A stretch of 64,000 bases of DNA from Dromiciops gliroides (GCF_019393635.1 NC_057864.1:496696716-496760715); one strand, 5' to 3'; shown: positions 1 through 18,966, counted from the stretch's first letter. The notes: a model not told the origin generated them from the sequence alone. Made by a program: numbers and translations.

Positions 1-152
1 TTTCTTCTTTTATTATCTTTGAGGTGTGATAGGCTGAAGGAGCAACTTCAGTTATTTAAACTCGAATTTTCCTCAGTATTCATGAGTTACAGCCTTTTCC
101 CACCATTGTTGGTAGTTTGAATTTCTTGCTTTAAAAACTGCTTTTTCATATT
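1..152 (-). repeat. Probable old L1 sequence, minus strand
   Basis: T-rich sequence resembling inverted L1 ORF2. It is too short and diverged to place precisely. Confidence 0.3.
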
Positions 153-758
153 GTATTGGGGAAAATGGGGTACGCGTTAGATCAGGGGTTGGGGTTCTTA
201 GGAATTCCTCTTTAAAGAATTACACCCTCTTGCACACAAAAAGTAGTTAGAATAAGGTGGTAGTTTATTTAGGAACAAGGGAAGGGAAGGGTGGGGGGAG
301 GGAAACCATGAAAGAAATCCTTGGATTTTTCATGGGGAGATTGGCATAAAGCACATGGCTCAGAGGTACCAAATCTCGGATACTGGAAGGTACTTTTATA
401 GAGGACTGATGGGGGTGGACCCTCTGCCCATGAAAAGTTCCTTTAGTGAGAGAGGACCATCCCCCACTGGTGGTAGCTGGGGGAATTGGTGAGGAGTGGA
501 GGACCATCCCCCACTGGTAGTGACTAGAGGAATTGGGTGAGGGGTGGCTAAGGATCAGAACGCAAAGCCGCAGCCACACCCAAACTTATCTCCCCAGGGT
601 AAGGGAGACCAGAATGAAGGGTAGGAATCCGAAGCTAGCTCAGTCCCATTTGGTTCAGCTTATCTCTCTAGGCGTTATCTGTCCTCTGGTTTAGTTTCTC
701 AAGGAGAAGATTCCTTAGTGTGCCCCAGAGAAATTCTGGGGTGCTCTGCACCCCATGA
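153..758 (-). mobile_element. ERV solo LTR, same family as 59245-59818
   Basis: On the minus strand this shows a TATA box (seen as TTTTATAGAGGAC at 394-406) and a poly(A) signal (TTTATT near 267). It aligns by eye along most of its length with the plus-strand LTR ending at 59818. U3 carries two tandem 47-bp units (about 453-546). The ends are eroded and no convincing 4-bp duplication was found, so the edges are approximate. Confidence 0.65.
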
Positions 759-951
759 GAAATGGCTCTTGATCTCAGTACATTTAAATAAATCTTTATA
801 TATAATCTTAGAGGTGAGACCATTAACCGAGAAAATTGTTGCAAAGGTTTTTCCCCCCCCATTCCCTGTTTCCCTTCTAATTTTTACTATATTAGATTTC
901 TTTGGGCAAAAAAATTTAAAGTTTGTACATTAGAATTGTCAATTTAATCTT
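759..951 (-). mobile_element. L1 ORF2 3' fragment
   Basis: Minus-strand L1-like sequence (inverted ORF2 C-terminal region). It continues at 2941 beyond the ORF1-only element that inserted into it. Confidence 0.5.
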
Positions 952-1098
952 GTGTGATTTTCTTCTTTTTTTTCCCCTCCATAAGCTTTTTTCTTGTTTC
1001 CTTCATATGAACAACCTCTCCCCAGACCATCTCTCCCCTTCCCCCTCCCCCAGTCTTTCTCCTACACCTCAACCCTATTTTAAGGATGTCATTATGGG

Positions 1099-1190
1099 TT
1101 AGTTAGGTGGCACAGTGGACAATGCACCAGCCCTGGACCCCTGCAGGAGGCCCCAAGCCCAAATCCGGCCCCATACATAAGACACCCCAC
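1099..1190 (+). repeat. SINE remnant inside the 3' UTR of copy 1
   Basis: TTAGTTAGGTGGCACAGTGG followed by CCAGCCCTGGACCC and AAATCCGGCCCCA match the head of the plus-strand CORE-SINE. The same remnant occurs at the same place in copy 2 (31688-31775), so it was in the source element before both copies were made. Confidence 0.7.
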
Positions 1191-1319
1191 AAAGAACAAA
1201 ACATAACTTCCCTTCGTATTCAGTTCAGACCTGTGTCCTCTGTATTATCTTCCCATATAGGAATGTTAACAGTTTGATCTTTTAATATCCCTCATGAAGT
1301 CTTTTTCCTGTTTATCTTT

Positions 1320-2312
1320 TTATGCTTCTCCGGGGTGTTGTATTTGAAAGTCAAATTTTCTATTCAGTTCAGGTCTTTTCATAACAAATGCCTGAAAGTC
1401 TTCTTTCTCCTTGAAGTTCCATGTTTGCCTCTGAAAGAGGATGCTTAGTTTTGCTGGGTACGTGATTTTTGGCTGTAGTCCCAGTTCCTTTGCCCTCTGG
1501 AATATCATATTCCATGCCCTCCGGTCCTTTAATGTAGAAGCTGCTAGATCTTGCTTTATCCTTATTGGAGCTCCACAGTATTTAAATTCCTTTTTTCTAG
1601 CTGCTTGCAATATTTTCTCCTTGACCTGGGAGTTCTGGAATTTGGCTATAATATTCCTGGAGGTTTTCCTTTTGGGATCTCTTTCAGGAGGTGATCGGTG
1701 GATTTTTTCAATTTCTATTTTAGCTTCTGCTTCCAGAATATCAGGGCAATTTTCCCTCACAATCTCTTGGAGGATGGTGTCTAAACTCTTGTTTTGGTCA
1801 TGGTTTTCAGGTAGTCCAATGATTTTCAAATTATCTCTCCTAGATTTATTTTCTAGGTCAGCTGTTTTTCCAAGGAGATATTTCACATTGCCTTCTATTT
1901 TTTCATTCAATTGGATTTGCTTTACTGTGTCTTGGTTTCTCATAAGCTCACTAGCTTCCATTTGTTCAATCCTAATTCTTAGGCAATTATTTTCAGCAGA
2001 CAGTTTTTTAATCTCCTTTTCCATTTGGCTTTTCAAACTGTTGACTTTTTTCTCATGACTCTCCTGCATCGCTCTCATTTCTCTTTACATTCCTTCTTCT
2101 CTTTCTCTACATCTTCATTCTATCTCTCCTACTTTCTCTTCAAAGTCCCTTTTGAGAGCTTCCATGGCCTGAGACCAGTTCATATTTTTCTTGGAAGCTT
2201 TGGATGTTGGAGCTTTGACCCTATTATTATCTTCTTCTTCTGAAGATGTATTGTGGTCTACCTTTCCCCCAAAGAAGTTTTTGATGGTCTTCTGCTTTCT
2301 CTGCCTACTCAT
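1320..2312 (-). pseudogene. L1 ORF1p-like ORF in copy 1, broken
   Basis: The start region (MSRQRKQKTIKNFFGGK) runs 2312-2115 and the rest 2078-1320. A nonsense change lies between them where copy 2 (31958-32970) reads through. The product would be an RNA-binding coiled-coil protein with RRM and C-terminal domains. It is probably inactive. Confidence 0.75.
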
Positions 2313-2940
2313 CCTGGCTTACTGTTTCTTGGCTTTTTACTCCTTAAAGTGTAGCACTGCTTCCCGGACACACCGTTCGTGTTACATCGTGACCCAGGGG
2401 GTGACTGGGCTTCTTCTCAGCCTGCCTGGCTTGTGAGTAATCACAGCCACTTTCTCTTTGACCCGGAAACAGAAGTCTGATTGAACTCTGATTCTCTATG
2501 GTTGGAAGCTTGGCGTGCTTTTACCCCTCCCCCACTGGGCCACCACCACTCGATTCAGCCCACTGGTTCAGACCCAGGGCACTTCGCCCCAACTCCAGTA
2601 GATACTGCCTCCACTTCACCCCGGCCTACCTCCGAACCCCCTCACCAGTCCGTGATCGGAGCCTCAGAAGCTGCTGGTGCTGAAGACTCTGATGTGTTGG
2701 AAGCACTGTCCCTGGCTGGGTCCGGACCGCACGCTGAGCTGTTCAGCCTGATCAGTAGGTGCTCAGAATTGCCCTCTTTTGCGGAGAAACAGTCTCACTC
2801 TGTTCTTATGTGCATAAGGTTGTTCTGGGTTTTGATTTTTACCGCATTATTTGGGCGTGAATGGACGGGTTTATCTGGAGCTTGTGGGAGTCACAGCCTG
2901 TCCTCTGCCATCTTGGCTCCGCCCCCCGTGTGATTTTCTT

Positions 2941-3590
2941 TATCAGTTATTTAGTCATAAACTCTTCCCCTTTCCATAGATCCCCAAAGTAATTTCTTCA
3001 TTGTATCTCCAATTTGTTTATGATGTGACTTCTTATATTTAGGTCATATATATCCATTTAGAGTTTATCTTGGTGTGTGGTGTGAGGTTGGGCTAACCCT
3101 AATTTTTGTCAAACTGCTACTGTGTTTTCTTAGCAGCTTTTTCAAATAGTCCTTTCCCCAGTAATTGGGTCTTTCTGTGGGTTTATCAACCACCATTTCA
3201 CTGTGTTTATTTTCCCCTTCATGTTGTGTACCTGATAGGTTCCACTAATTGATCTTTCTTTCTCTCTTTCTCCCTTCTTTTCTTCTTTCTCTCTCTCTCT
3301 CTCTCTCTTTTTGGGGGGGGGGGTGAGGCAGTTGGGGTTACGTGACATTCTTTGAAGGTTTGATAGAATCACTTGTGATTCTTTGTGGTCCTGGAATCAT
3401 TCCCCACCCTCACCTCCCTTTGGGAGTTCATTTTTGACTTATTCAATCTCTTTTTCTGATGTTGAGTAACGCAAATAGTCCTTCTTTTACTAATGTTTTT
3501 TATATTTTTGTTAAGTATTCCCAATATCAAGCATTTTCACTGCTACATTCACTCCCTCCTTGTCTCCACTTCCTATCTTTCTTTTCTTCC
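2941..3590 (-). mobile_element. Old L1 ORF2 C-terminal/3' region, minus strand
   Basis: The text resembles the inverted ORF2 end of mammalian L1 (for example the stretch around GGTCTTTCTGTGGGTTTATC). It includes a (CT)n and G-run tract at 3285-3322. Confidence 0.5.
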
Positions 3591-3795
3591 TTCAAGTCTC
3601 AGCTAGTCTCCCACCTTGTGTAAGAAGTCTTTCCCAATCATCTCTAAGCTTAGGACATTCCCCCTGAGATGATTCCCAGTTAATCCTGTTTGTGTCCTGT
3701 TTGCACATGGTTGTCTGTGAGCTCCTGGAGAGCAGGGACCAATAAACCTGGCATAATGGGCACTTGCTAAGTGCTTGTTGGTTGCATATCCATCT
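3591..3795 (+). repeat. L2 3' end
   Basis: GTGAGCTCCTGGAGAGCAGG and the GCACTTGCTAAGTGCTTGTTGG tail are the conserved 3' end of mammalian L2. Confidence 0.7.
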
Positions 3796-3799
3796 AATT

Positions 3800-5440
3800 T
3801 CTCCAAGTTATCAGTTTTATTAGCACAAAATTGGGTATAATAGTTCAATAATTTACTTCATTTTCTTTTTATTTGTTGTACTCTTTCATTTTCAATATAA
3901 TTTCATTTTCCTCTTTTTAAAAACAAGGTTCACTGTTTTTTGTTATTGGTGTTTTCTTTAAACCAACTCCTAGTTTTATTTATCAGTTCAGTGGCCTTTT
4001 TGCTTTTAACCTTATTAACCTACTCTTTAATTTTGTGAGTTTCTACTTTGTTATTTAATTAGAGGCTTTTGATTCTTTATTGTTCAGGGTGTTTTTTAAA
4101 TTTCATGACTGAGTCACTGATTTGTTCTTTTGTCAGCAAATGAATAGAAAGAAAAAATAACCCCTCAAAATTGCTTAGCTGCTTCCCATATATTTTGATA
4201 TGTTGTCTCATCAATGTTATTTTCTTTGATAAAATTTTCTATTGTTTCTATAATTTTTTCTTTGACCTGCTACTTTAACATTTTTTTTAGACTTCCAATT
4301 CATTTTAAAGTCTTTCTTTAAGGGCCCTTTACTAAATACAATTTTATTGTATTATGATTAATAAATAATGTATTTAGTATTTTTGCTTTTCTACATCTTT
4401 TTTGGCTGAGGTCTTTATGTCCCAAACATAGATATTTTTAGGCTTCCATGTATGGATAAGTAGTATATAAATTCCATTCTACTCTTATTCAGTAATCATC
4501 AGAGTTCTTATCTTTAATTTTTTTAAAGTTCTATTTAGTTCTGTAACGATTGGAATGACGCCACCTGCTGGAGACTTACTGTAGAAGAGTTCTGCCCATG
4601 AAGCGAAGGTCTTTGAGGGCAAGACCAGGAGTCTTTTCTTTGGGTCAGGAAGTGACATTTGCTAGTGGGAGGAAGAAGGAAGAGCTGGGTGTTCTGACTC
4701 ATGCTCTTTCCTGAGGACGCTGGTGGAGAAGGGAGCTAGAAATGTGCTCTCCCTTTAATAGATAGGAATCTAGGCCTTTTCTTCTCTATCAAATTCTTAT
4801 TCTCCTTAATAAATGCTTAAAAGTCTAACTCTTGCTAAAGCTTATAATTTATTGGTGACCACTCACTAGATATTTTAGACCGTTTAGCTAGAATTTTAGC
4901 CCTTAACAGTTCCTTAACTTCATGCTAATTTTTCTTTTGATCAGCTTTATCTAAGTCTCAAAATGGTACATTAAAATCCTCTGCTACCATAGCTTTATTC
5001 TCTTTCTCTCTCAAATTCAATTAACTTTTAGTATTAGATGCCATAATTATTAGTTGTGTGTATGTATAATGTTTTTATATTGATTTGTCATTAGTGGTAT
5101 CTTTTAGCATGATGTAATTTCCTTGTTTGTTTTTTTTAATCTTCTCTACATTAATTGTTGCCTTACCTGTGGTCGTGATCACTACTCTGTTTGCTTTTTG
5201 AGGTTCAGCTGAAGCATCTTAGATTTTGCTCCAGCCCTCTCATTTTAAGTCTGTGTGAATAGATGTTTTTGAAGTTTGTGTCTTTGTAATTAAAAAAAAT
5301 TTTAAATTAAAACAAGCAGACATGTTGATCTTTTCTGCTATCTTCTTCCATTTTATGGATTAGTTCATCCCACTCATATTTATAATTATGATTGTTAATT
5401 GTGTATTTTCCTTAGATTTCTTCCCACCTCCCTCTTTCTA
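3800..5440 (-). mobile_element. Old L1 ORF2, minus strand, split by an LTR
   Basis: Inverted L1 ORF2 text: CCAACTCCTAGTTTTATTTA and TTGCTTAGCTGCTTCCCATA correspond to similar segments at 63760-64000. It is full of stops. The LTR at 4542-4908 interrupts it. Confidence 0.55.
4542..4908 (+). mobile_element. Solo LTR with 4-bp duplication
   Basis: The LTR is 367 bp, starts TGTAACG and ends TTAACA, and is flanked by GTTC on both sides (4538-4541 and 4909-4912). A poly(A) signal AATAAA lies near 4809. A 4-bp duplication is typical of class I (gamma-like) retroviruses. Confidence 0.75.
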
Positions 5441-6016
5441 AATAAGAAAAAGGTTTGTGAAGCACTTCCCATGCTTTGCAGCTGTTCTCCTCATCTGCCC
5501 CTGGGTTGTGAGTCTTTCTTCCTTTCCTTTTAATCCTGCCTTCCTGTTCCCTGGGAACACACTTGAGGTTGTTTTGCTTCTAATCACTCCCTTACCTGTC
5601 CTACCCTCTCTGTTAGACCTCTCTCTGCTCCTCCCTTGCCCCACCCATTCCAGTTTCCCTTTTGGGTTTAATCTGTTTCTATATTGAGATCTGTGCATGT
5701 GGAGAGAGGAGCATCTTCTTTTGTTCTCCGGCTGCATTTGGGGGCCTGGTGAGATGTGGAGCTGCCTGAGGACTAGGCCGATCTTCCCACTGCGATGTAG
5801 AGAACCTCCGGTGCAAAGAGGAGCAGCCTTCCCTTTGGTATCAGGCCTTCCATCTCCTACTTCTTTGTGTTGGGGAAGAGGAAGAAGAAAGTCCCTGGGG
5901 AATGGGACTTCCAGCTCCAGCGGAAGCCATCCAACCACCTGACTATGTGCACTTGTCTACAGCCTCCTTTGGGAAAAGGAGTAGTGCCTTCCACTTAATG
6001 ATAAATATATATATTT
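5441..6016. other. Unassigned interval
   Basis: No gene or repeat I can name. Open frames on both strands here show no domain and no splice context. Confidence 0.3.
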
Positions 6017-6151
6017 GCAGGGCAATGGGGGGTTAAGTGACTTGCCCAGGGTCACACAGCTAGTGAGTGTCAAGTGTCTGAGGCTAGATTTGAACTCAGG
6101 TCCTCCTGAATCCAGGCTGGTGCTTTATCCACTGTGCCACCTAGCTGCCCC
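6017..6151 (-). mobile_element. CORE-SINE with 16-bp duplication
   Basis: Inverted SINE ending in GCTGCCCC. An exact ACTTAATGATAAATAT duplication flanks it (5993-6008 and 6153-6168). Confidence 0.95.
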
Positions 6152-6259
6152 TACTTAATGATAAATATTGTCACACATGGTCCTACCCTGCACATCCCAA
6201 TGATTTTGCGGCATGCATCCTCTCTTCTGCCACCTGTTTGCTTATTTCTTCCCCCCCCC

Positions 6260-6394
6260 CCAGGGCAATGGGGGTTAAGTGACTTGCCCAGGGTCATACA
6301 GCTAGTAAGTGTCAAGTGTCTGAGGCCACATTTGAACTCAGGAACTCCTGAATCCAGGGCTGGTGCTTTATCCAATGTGCCACCTAGCCGCCCC
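6260..6394 (-). mobile_element. CORE-SINE
   Basis: Inverted copy with a C-rich start and an imperfect CTGTTT...TTATTTCT duplication. Confidence 0.9.
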
Positions 6395-8205
6395 CTGTTT
6401 ATTTCTATGCTTATTTCTATCCACCTAAACCCTACCTCAGCCCACAATTCCCACTAGATACCGCCCACCCCTTCCCCTGTGCCCTCTGGAATGCTGACTC
6501 TCTTTTCTTCTCCCATTACTTCCCTAGCTATTGAAACCTGACTTCCCCCCCAGGACACAGCTTCCCTGGCTGGCTTTTCCAGTGTTGACTCACTGGGTGA
6601 GGCAGAGGAGTTGGGATTTCCCTTCTTCCTCCTGATCACTTCTGGGTTCTCTCCCCACCTCCAGCACTCAGTAATCTCTCCTTTTTGGAGGTTTGTGCTG
6701 TTCATCTCCACCACCCAGTGAAAATCCTTGCAGCTGTTCCTCTTCCTTCTTCACTAAGTTCAGTACTGCCCTTAGAGTAGGGGACTTCAACATACATGTT
6801 AACTCTCTCACAAACAGTTCTTTTAATCTACTCCCTATGAGCTATTCCTCCACCCTAACCTTAGCCACACACAAAAACGATCACACTTTCAATCTTTTTT
6901 TTCTGGGGCAATGGGGGTTAAGTGACTTGCCCAGGGTCACACAGCTAGTGTCAAGTGTCTGAGAATGGACTTGAACTCAGGTCCTCCTAAATCCAGGGCT
7001 GGTGCTTTATCCACTGTGCCACCTAGCTGCTCCCTACACTTTCAATCTTGCCATCACTCACAAATGGACCACGTCCGTGTTCGAGAGTTCTGGAAATCCC
7101 CTTTTCTGACCATAATCTAGTAGCTTTCTACCTCTCCCTCCTTAACAAAACTAGTCTTTCTCCACATCTCCAGTCTCTCAACCCCTCAATTCTCTCCTGT
7201 GCTTTCTCCCTCACTTTAATCACTCCTCTTTTTCCTTTCTTGTTGAGCCAATCCACCTCCATACTGTCTTCTTTGGAATCCCCGGCCCCCTTATCACATC
7301 ACTGATTATGCTCAGCAAGCTTCTGTCTTGGCTCACTTCCATCATTTGTCACCTTCATACCTACACGTGCTGCCGAAAAAATCACCCAGACATGGTGATT
7401 GGGTTCACTGCAAGTTTAGGTCACACCATCTCAGTTGGTCTCTCACTGCTGCTAGGCGATCCTACTACACTGCTCTTATAAACTCCCTCTCCCACTCTGC
7501 ACAGGGGCTCTTCTTTAATCCCTCCTCAAACCTTCCATGCCCCACCCCCTACTCTCAGCTGAGATCCTTGCGTCCTGTTTTACAGAAATAATTGGGGCCA
7601 TTCACTGTGAGCTCCCTCTTCCCCTCATCTATCACCTAGATACCTTTTCCCACTCTGTCCTCCACCCCTGTCTCACATGATAAGGTGTCCTTACTCCTGA
7701 ACCCTCTGCCTGCTCAAGCAATCCCATTCCATCCTGTCTACTCCAACCAGATGAGCCCCTCTTGTTTGTCACCCCTACTCAGGTAACTCTAGCGGTTCCC
7801 TATCACCTCTAGGAGCAAATACAGAACACTCTGGCCTTCAAAGCCCTCCGTAGCCTAGCCTCCTCGCTTTCCTCACTCCCCAGCACATACTCTTTGATCC
7901 AATGATACTGACCTCCTGGCTGTTCATAAACAAGACCGTCCATCCATTGGCTCTAGGGATTCTTTGGCCATCCCTCGTGCTTGGTTCTCCCTCCTCTTCA
8001 CACACTGACCTCCCTAGCTTCCACAGGAAGCCTTCCCCAATCCCTCTTTATTATCTATCTTGTTTGTACAGTTTTGTTCATTGTCTCCTCATTTAGATTG
8101 TGAGCTCTTTGTGGGCAGGAACTATCTTGTGTTTCTTTTTGTATCTGCTGCCCTTGGAATAGTGCCTGGCCACAGCAGGTGCTTAATAAATATTCACTGA
8201 GGAAC
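6395..8205 (+). mobile_element. L2 retrotransposon remnant
   Basis: C/T-rich decayed coding text ends in the L2 3' tail: GATTGTGAGCTCTTTGTGGG, then GTGCTTAATAAATATTCACTGA near 8180-8202. A SINE interrupts it at 6904-7033. No intact frame. Confidence 0.65.
6904..7033 (-). mobile_element. CORE-SINE within L2
   Basis: Inverted copy flanked by ACACTTTCAATCTT (6883-6896 and 7036-7049). Confidence 0.93.
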
Positions 8206-8365
8206 TTTTTGTGGTTTTACTCAATTTTCCTTTATCCTGTTCAGATGAAATTATGATTCATAGACTGTCCGTCCCCCCTCCCTTTCTTCCATGACTATAC
8301 TTGTCACTTTATGTACCTCTGTTATGCAGTAGTCATTTTCTTCCACTTATTCCTTTTTTTTTTAA

Positions 8366-8452
8366 AGGGGCAATAAGGGTTAGGTGACTTGCCCAGGGTC
8401 ACACAGCTAGCAAGTGGTAAGTGTCTGAGGTCAGATTTGAACTCAGGTCCTC
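8366..8452 (-). mobile_element. CORE-SINE, truncated
   Basis: Only the CORE half (GTGACTTGCCCAGGGTCACA onward) remains. The tRNA-derived head is missing. Confidence 0.85.
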
Positions 8453-8479
8453 CATTTTATTTTTGCCTTCTAAAATAAT

Positions 8480-9510
8480 TAAAACAGAACAATACCACCC
8501 ATAGACATTCTCTTGTTTTAACTTTTCTCTGTAATTTTTAAAGATATTAGGATTCTGAGAGGATATTTGTCATTCCTGTTGTTAACATGTATACAGTTCA
8601 TTCCCGTATATTCCCTTTCACATATACAGATATGTGCTTTTCCATATTTCTCATGGTGCTGCATTTCCATTTCCAAATACCTACCCGGTTCTGGCTTTTT
8701 CATCAGAAACACTTGGCAATCCTCTCTTCTATTAAAGTTCTACTTTCCCCCTGTAGGCTTATACTTAGTTTTACTGGATAGGTCATTCTTGGTTGTAAAC
8801 CTTTATCTCTTACCTGTTAGAATCTTTACAGTTGTGGCTACTAAATCTTGTGTGATCTTTGTTGTGATTCTTTGATATTGGAACTCCTATTTGGCTGCTT
8901 GAAATTTTTTTTCCCCTTTAATCTCAATACTCTTTATTTTGGCTAATGTTCCTGGCAACTTTATTTTGGGGTTTCTTTCTTTCTTTTTTTTTTTTTCAAC
9001 ATTTGTTATAAGATTTCTAGTTTCGAATTTTTCTCCCTCCCCTCCACCCTAAAACAGCAAGTAATCTGATATAGGTTATATATGTACAATAACATTAAAC
9101 ATATGTCTGCATTTGTCATGTTATAAGAGAAGAATCAGAAAAAGGAAAAACCTCAAAAAAGCAAAACAGCAGCACCCAAAACAAAAGAAATAGTATGATT
9201 CAATCTGCATCCATATTCCACAGTTCTTTTTTTTTTTTTTTTCTGGATTTGGAGAGCCTTTTCCATCATGAGTCCTTTGGAACTATTTTGTACCATTGTA
9301 TTGCTGAGAAGAATCAAGTCTATCACAGTTGATCAACACATAATGTTGATGCTACTGTGTACAATGTTCTCCTGGTTCTGCTCATCTCATTCATCATCAG
9401 TGCATGCAAGTCCCTCCAGGTTTCTCCAAAATCTGCCTGCTCATCGTTTCTTACGGCACACTGAAATTCCATTATACTCATATACCACAACTTGTTCAGC
9501 CATTTTGGGG
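8480..9510 (-). mobile_element. L1 3' region, minus strand
   Basis: The segment from about 8990 matches 22011-22300 and 59819-60073 (shared words include TTTTCCATCATGAGTCCTTT and CAATGTTCTCCTGGTT), the inverted L1 3' end in this genome. The part before 8990 is less certain. Confidence 0.6.
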
Positions 9511-9563
9511 TTTCTTTCTAGAGGTGACTGGTGGAGTGTTTCTGTTTTCACTTTGATCTCAAG

Positions 9564-9727
9564 ATTGCACAGTGGATAGAATGCTGGCCCTGGAGTCAAC
9601 TGTTTGCCTCAGTTTCTTCATCTGTAAAATGAGCTAGAGAAGGAAATGGTAAACCATTTCAGTATCTCTGCCAAGAAAGCCCCAAGAGGTCATGAAGAGT
9701 TAGATATGACTGAAAAATGACTAAACA
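9564..9727 (+). mobile_element. Mar1-type SINE fragment
   Basis: CACAGTGGATAGAATGCTGG, CTTCATCTGTAAAATGAGC and the AAGAGTTAGATATGACTGAA tail are the body and 3' end of the marsupial Mar1-type SINE. Confidence 0.8.
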
Positions 9728-17046
<7,319 letters not shown>

Positions 17047-17094
17047 GCTAAGATTTTGTAAGACCTGAATGTGGACAACCTCAAAATTCTGAGA

Positions 17095-17100
17095 AATAAA
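17095..17100 (+). terminator. Candidate poly(A) signal of gene 1
   Basis: AATAAA lies about 50 bases after the gene 1 stop codon, in single-copy-looking sequence before the Mar1 SINE. Only the hexamer supports it. Confidence 0.4.
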
Positions 17101-17307
17101 TTAGAGAGCTAAATAATTGGTCGGAATTCAGTAATCTTGTTTTTTTCCCCTGACAAATATAATAAAAAATACTTCTCAAAATAACTTACAAATTTCATAA
17201 AATACTCATCAAAATACCAAAAGTTTCTTAGCTATTTAACCTTTTGACTCTGTTATCCAAATACTGAACATATGCTAAGATCACTAGAAAAAAAATTAAG
17301 TTCCATG

Positions 17308-17549
17308 TTCTTGTTCAGTCATTATAGTCATGTCTGACTCTCCATGTCCCCATTTGGGGATTTTTTGGCAAAGATACTGGAGTGGTTTGCTGTTTGCTTC
17401 TAAGGCTAATTTTACAGATGAGGAAACCAAGGCAAACAGGGCAAATTATTTGCTCAGAGTCACACAGCTATTAAGGATCTGAGGCCAGATTTGAACTCGG
17501 GTCTTCCTGACTCCAGGCCCAACACTATCCACTGTGCCACCTATGCGCA
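17308..17549 (-). mobile_element. Mar1-type SINE
   Basis: Shows TTGTTCAGTCATTATAGTCA, CCCATTTGGGG, TTTTACAGATGAGGAAACC and GTCACACAGCTATTAAGG in the order expected of an inverted Mar1-type element. Confidence 0.85.
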
Positions 17550-18141
17550 AAGGTCCTTTAGATAACATTTATAGCAGCTTTGTGGATGCAGTGGGTAGCA
17601 AAAAAAAACTAGAAACAAATTGGGTTTGTGTCAATTATGGAATGGCTGCATATATTGTAGTGTGTGCTTGAGCTGGAATGTTATTGTGCAACAAGAAATG
17701 ATAAATAGAAATTCAGAGAGCCATGGAAAGATTGTATGAACCCATACAGAGAAGAGGAGAACCCGAAGACCACTAGGAAGAACCATTACAGCAATGAAAA
17801 TGAAACCATTTCTAAAATGCTGCATATTAATTCTATTGACCCACCTTTTCCCCAGAGAAAAGTGGAAATGTACATCTAGCTTTTCACTAGAGAGGTGGGG
17901 GGACTAAGGGTATAAACTATTACACATACTGTCAGATATGGTTGCTTTGGCTGTTGGCTTTTATTTAATTGCTTTCTTTGTTACAAAATGATTTTATGTG
18001 AATGATATATTTGGAAGTTATTCTGGTGATTGTAAAAAGCATAAATTAAAGTTATTAATTGAAAGCAATTTGACATAAATACCTCTCTTTGTCTATGCAT
18101 CTTAGTTTTTGTTTTTTGTTTTGGTTTTTTTGGTTTTTTTA
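17550..18141. other. Unassigned, probable L1 3' remnant
   Basis: 17560-17830 resembles the plus-strand L1 3' part seen at 25860-26130 (TATGGAATGGCTGCATATAT, GAATGTTATTGTG, AACAAGAAATGATAAA). The rest is not assigned. Confidence 0.45.
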
Positions 18142-18276
18142 GTGAGGCGATTGGGGTTAAGTGACTTGCCCAGGGTCACACAGCTAGTAATTGTTAAGTG
18201 TCTGAGGCCGCATTTGAACTCAGGTCCTCCTGACTCCAGGGCTGGTGCTCTATCCACTGCACCACCTAGATGCCCC
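18142..18276 (-). mobile_element. CORE-SINE with 16-bp duplication
   Basis: TGTCTATGCATCTTAG flanks it at 18090-18105 and 18277-18292. Confidence 0.95.
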
Positions 18277-18411
18277 TGTCTATGCATCTTAGAATAAGAC
18301 ATATGTTCTTTTCACTTGTTGATAGGGTCAACAATGCTCAGCTAAGTAGATTTGATTGAAAATTTTGTAAATAGGCCTAAACTACATCTAGATTTACTAC
18401 TAACTGCCCTT

Positions 18412-18966
18412 TGTGAGAAAATAATGGGATTTGGCAGATGCCCAAAGGCCCCACCTGGAGATTGATTTAGAATTGATTGAATTAAATGAGACTGACTGAG
18501 AATCTACTAAAGTTAATTAAATTGAAACTACACCTGGCCAGCCCTAAATAGGGTATTGTTCTCAGAAGCTAAGGACTTCAATGAGACCACCCTAAAGTCC
18601 AGTGAACCAATCTAACCAATCAGCTTGAAAGATGGCCCCTTCCGGGGGAGGGAGACAGGAAGTAGGAAGTGAGGCTGGCTCCCTGGCTCTGTCTCTTTCG
18701 TCCTGGATCCTCGTGTTGGTGGCTGAAGAGGAGAAGAAGGCGGCCAGTCTGAACCCTAGGGTAGATAGGTTTCTTTCTTAATTCTCTGAACTCCACGTGT
18801 TCTCTCTTTACTAACCTCTAATATACTTTAATAAATGCTTAATGCCTGAATTGTTGCTGAAGCTTCTAATTTATAAGTAAATCCTAGCTAGTTCCCCCCT
18901 CCACACACACACACACACATTGGGGGCAGAAAAAGGTGACTACACATTAGATTTTTAAACATCACA
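18412..18966 (+). mobile_element. Solo LTR, family shared with 52784-53470
   Basis: The LTR is 555 bp, TGTGAG...CATCACA, flanked by CCTT (18408-18411 and 18967-18970). A poly(A) signal AATAAA is at 18830-18835. The start (TGAGAAAATAATGGGATTTGG) is the complement of the end of the LTR at 53470. Confidence 0.85.

Larger units (their letters stand above)
965..2927 (-). mobile_element. ORF1-only L1 (HAL1-like) element, copy 1
   Basis: A complete insertion of about 1.96 kb flanked by an exact 13-bp duplication GTGTGATTTTCTT (952-964 and 2928-2940). Read on the minus strand, the 5' end carries GCCAAGATGGCAGAGGA, a YY1-type L1 leader, then ORF1 from about 2312 to 1320, a short 3' UTR and a poly(A) tail seen as T at 966-974. 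There is no ORF2. ORF1 has the N-terminal basic/coiled-coil part, an RRM-like core (ENKSRRDNLKIIGLPE) and the C-terminal domain. A stop between about 2078 and 2115 breaks it. Confidence 0.85.

Noticed and set aside
1441..2058. A 205-codon plus-strand open frame, repeated at 32076-32606
   Set aside because: It is the reverse complement of L1 ORF1; the minus-strand reading has the recognisable ORF1p domains.
5438..5942. 166-codon minus-strand frame with overlapping plus-strand frames
   Set aside because: No domain, no splice context and no codon periodicity that I can see; surrounded by repeats.
6151..6447. Repeated peptide resembling GGAVDRAPALESGVPEFKSG in many places
   Set aside because: This is the translated CORE-SINE and recurs wherever the SINE does; not a protein.
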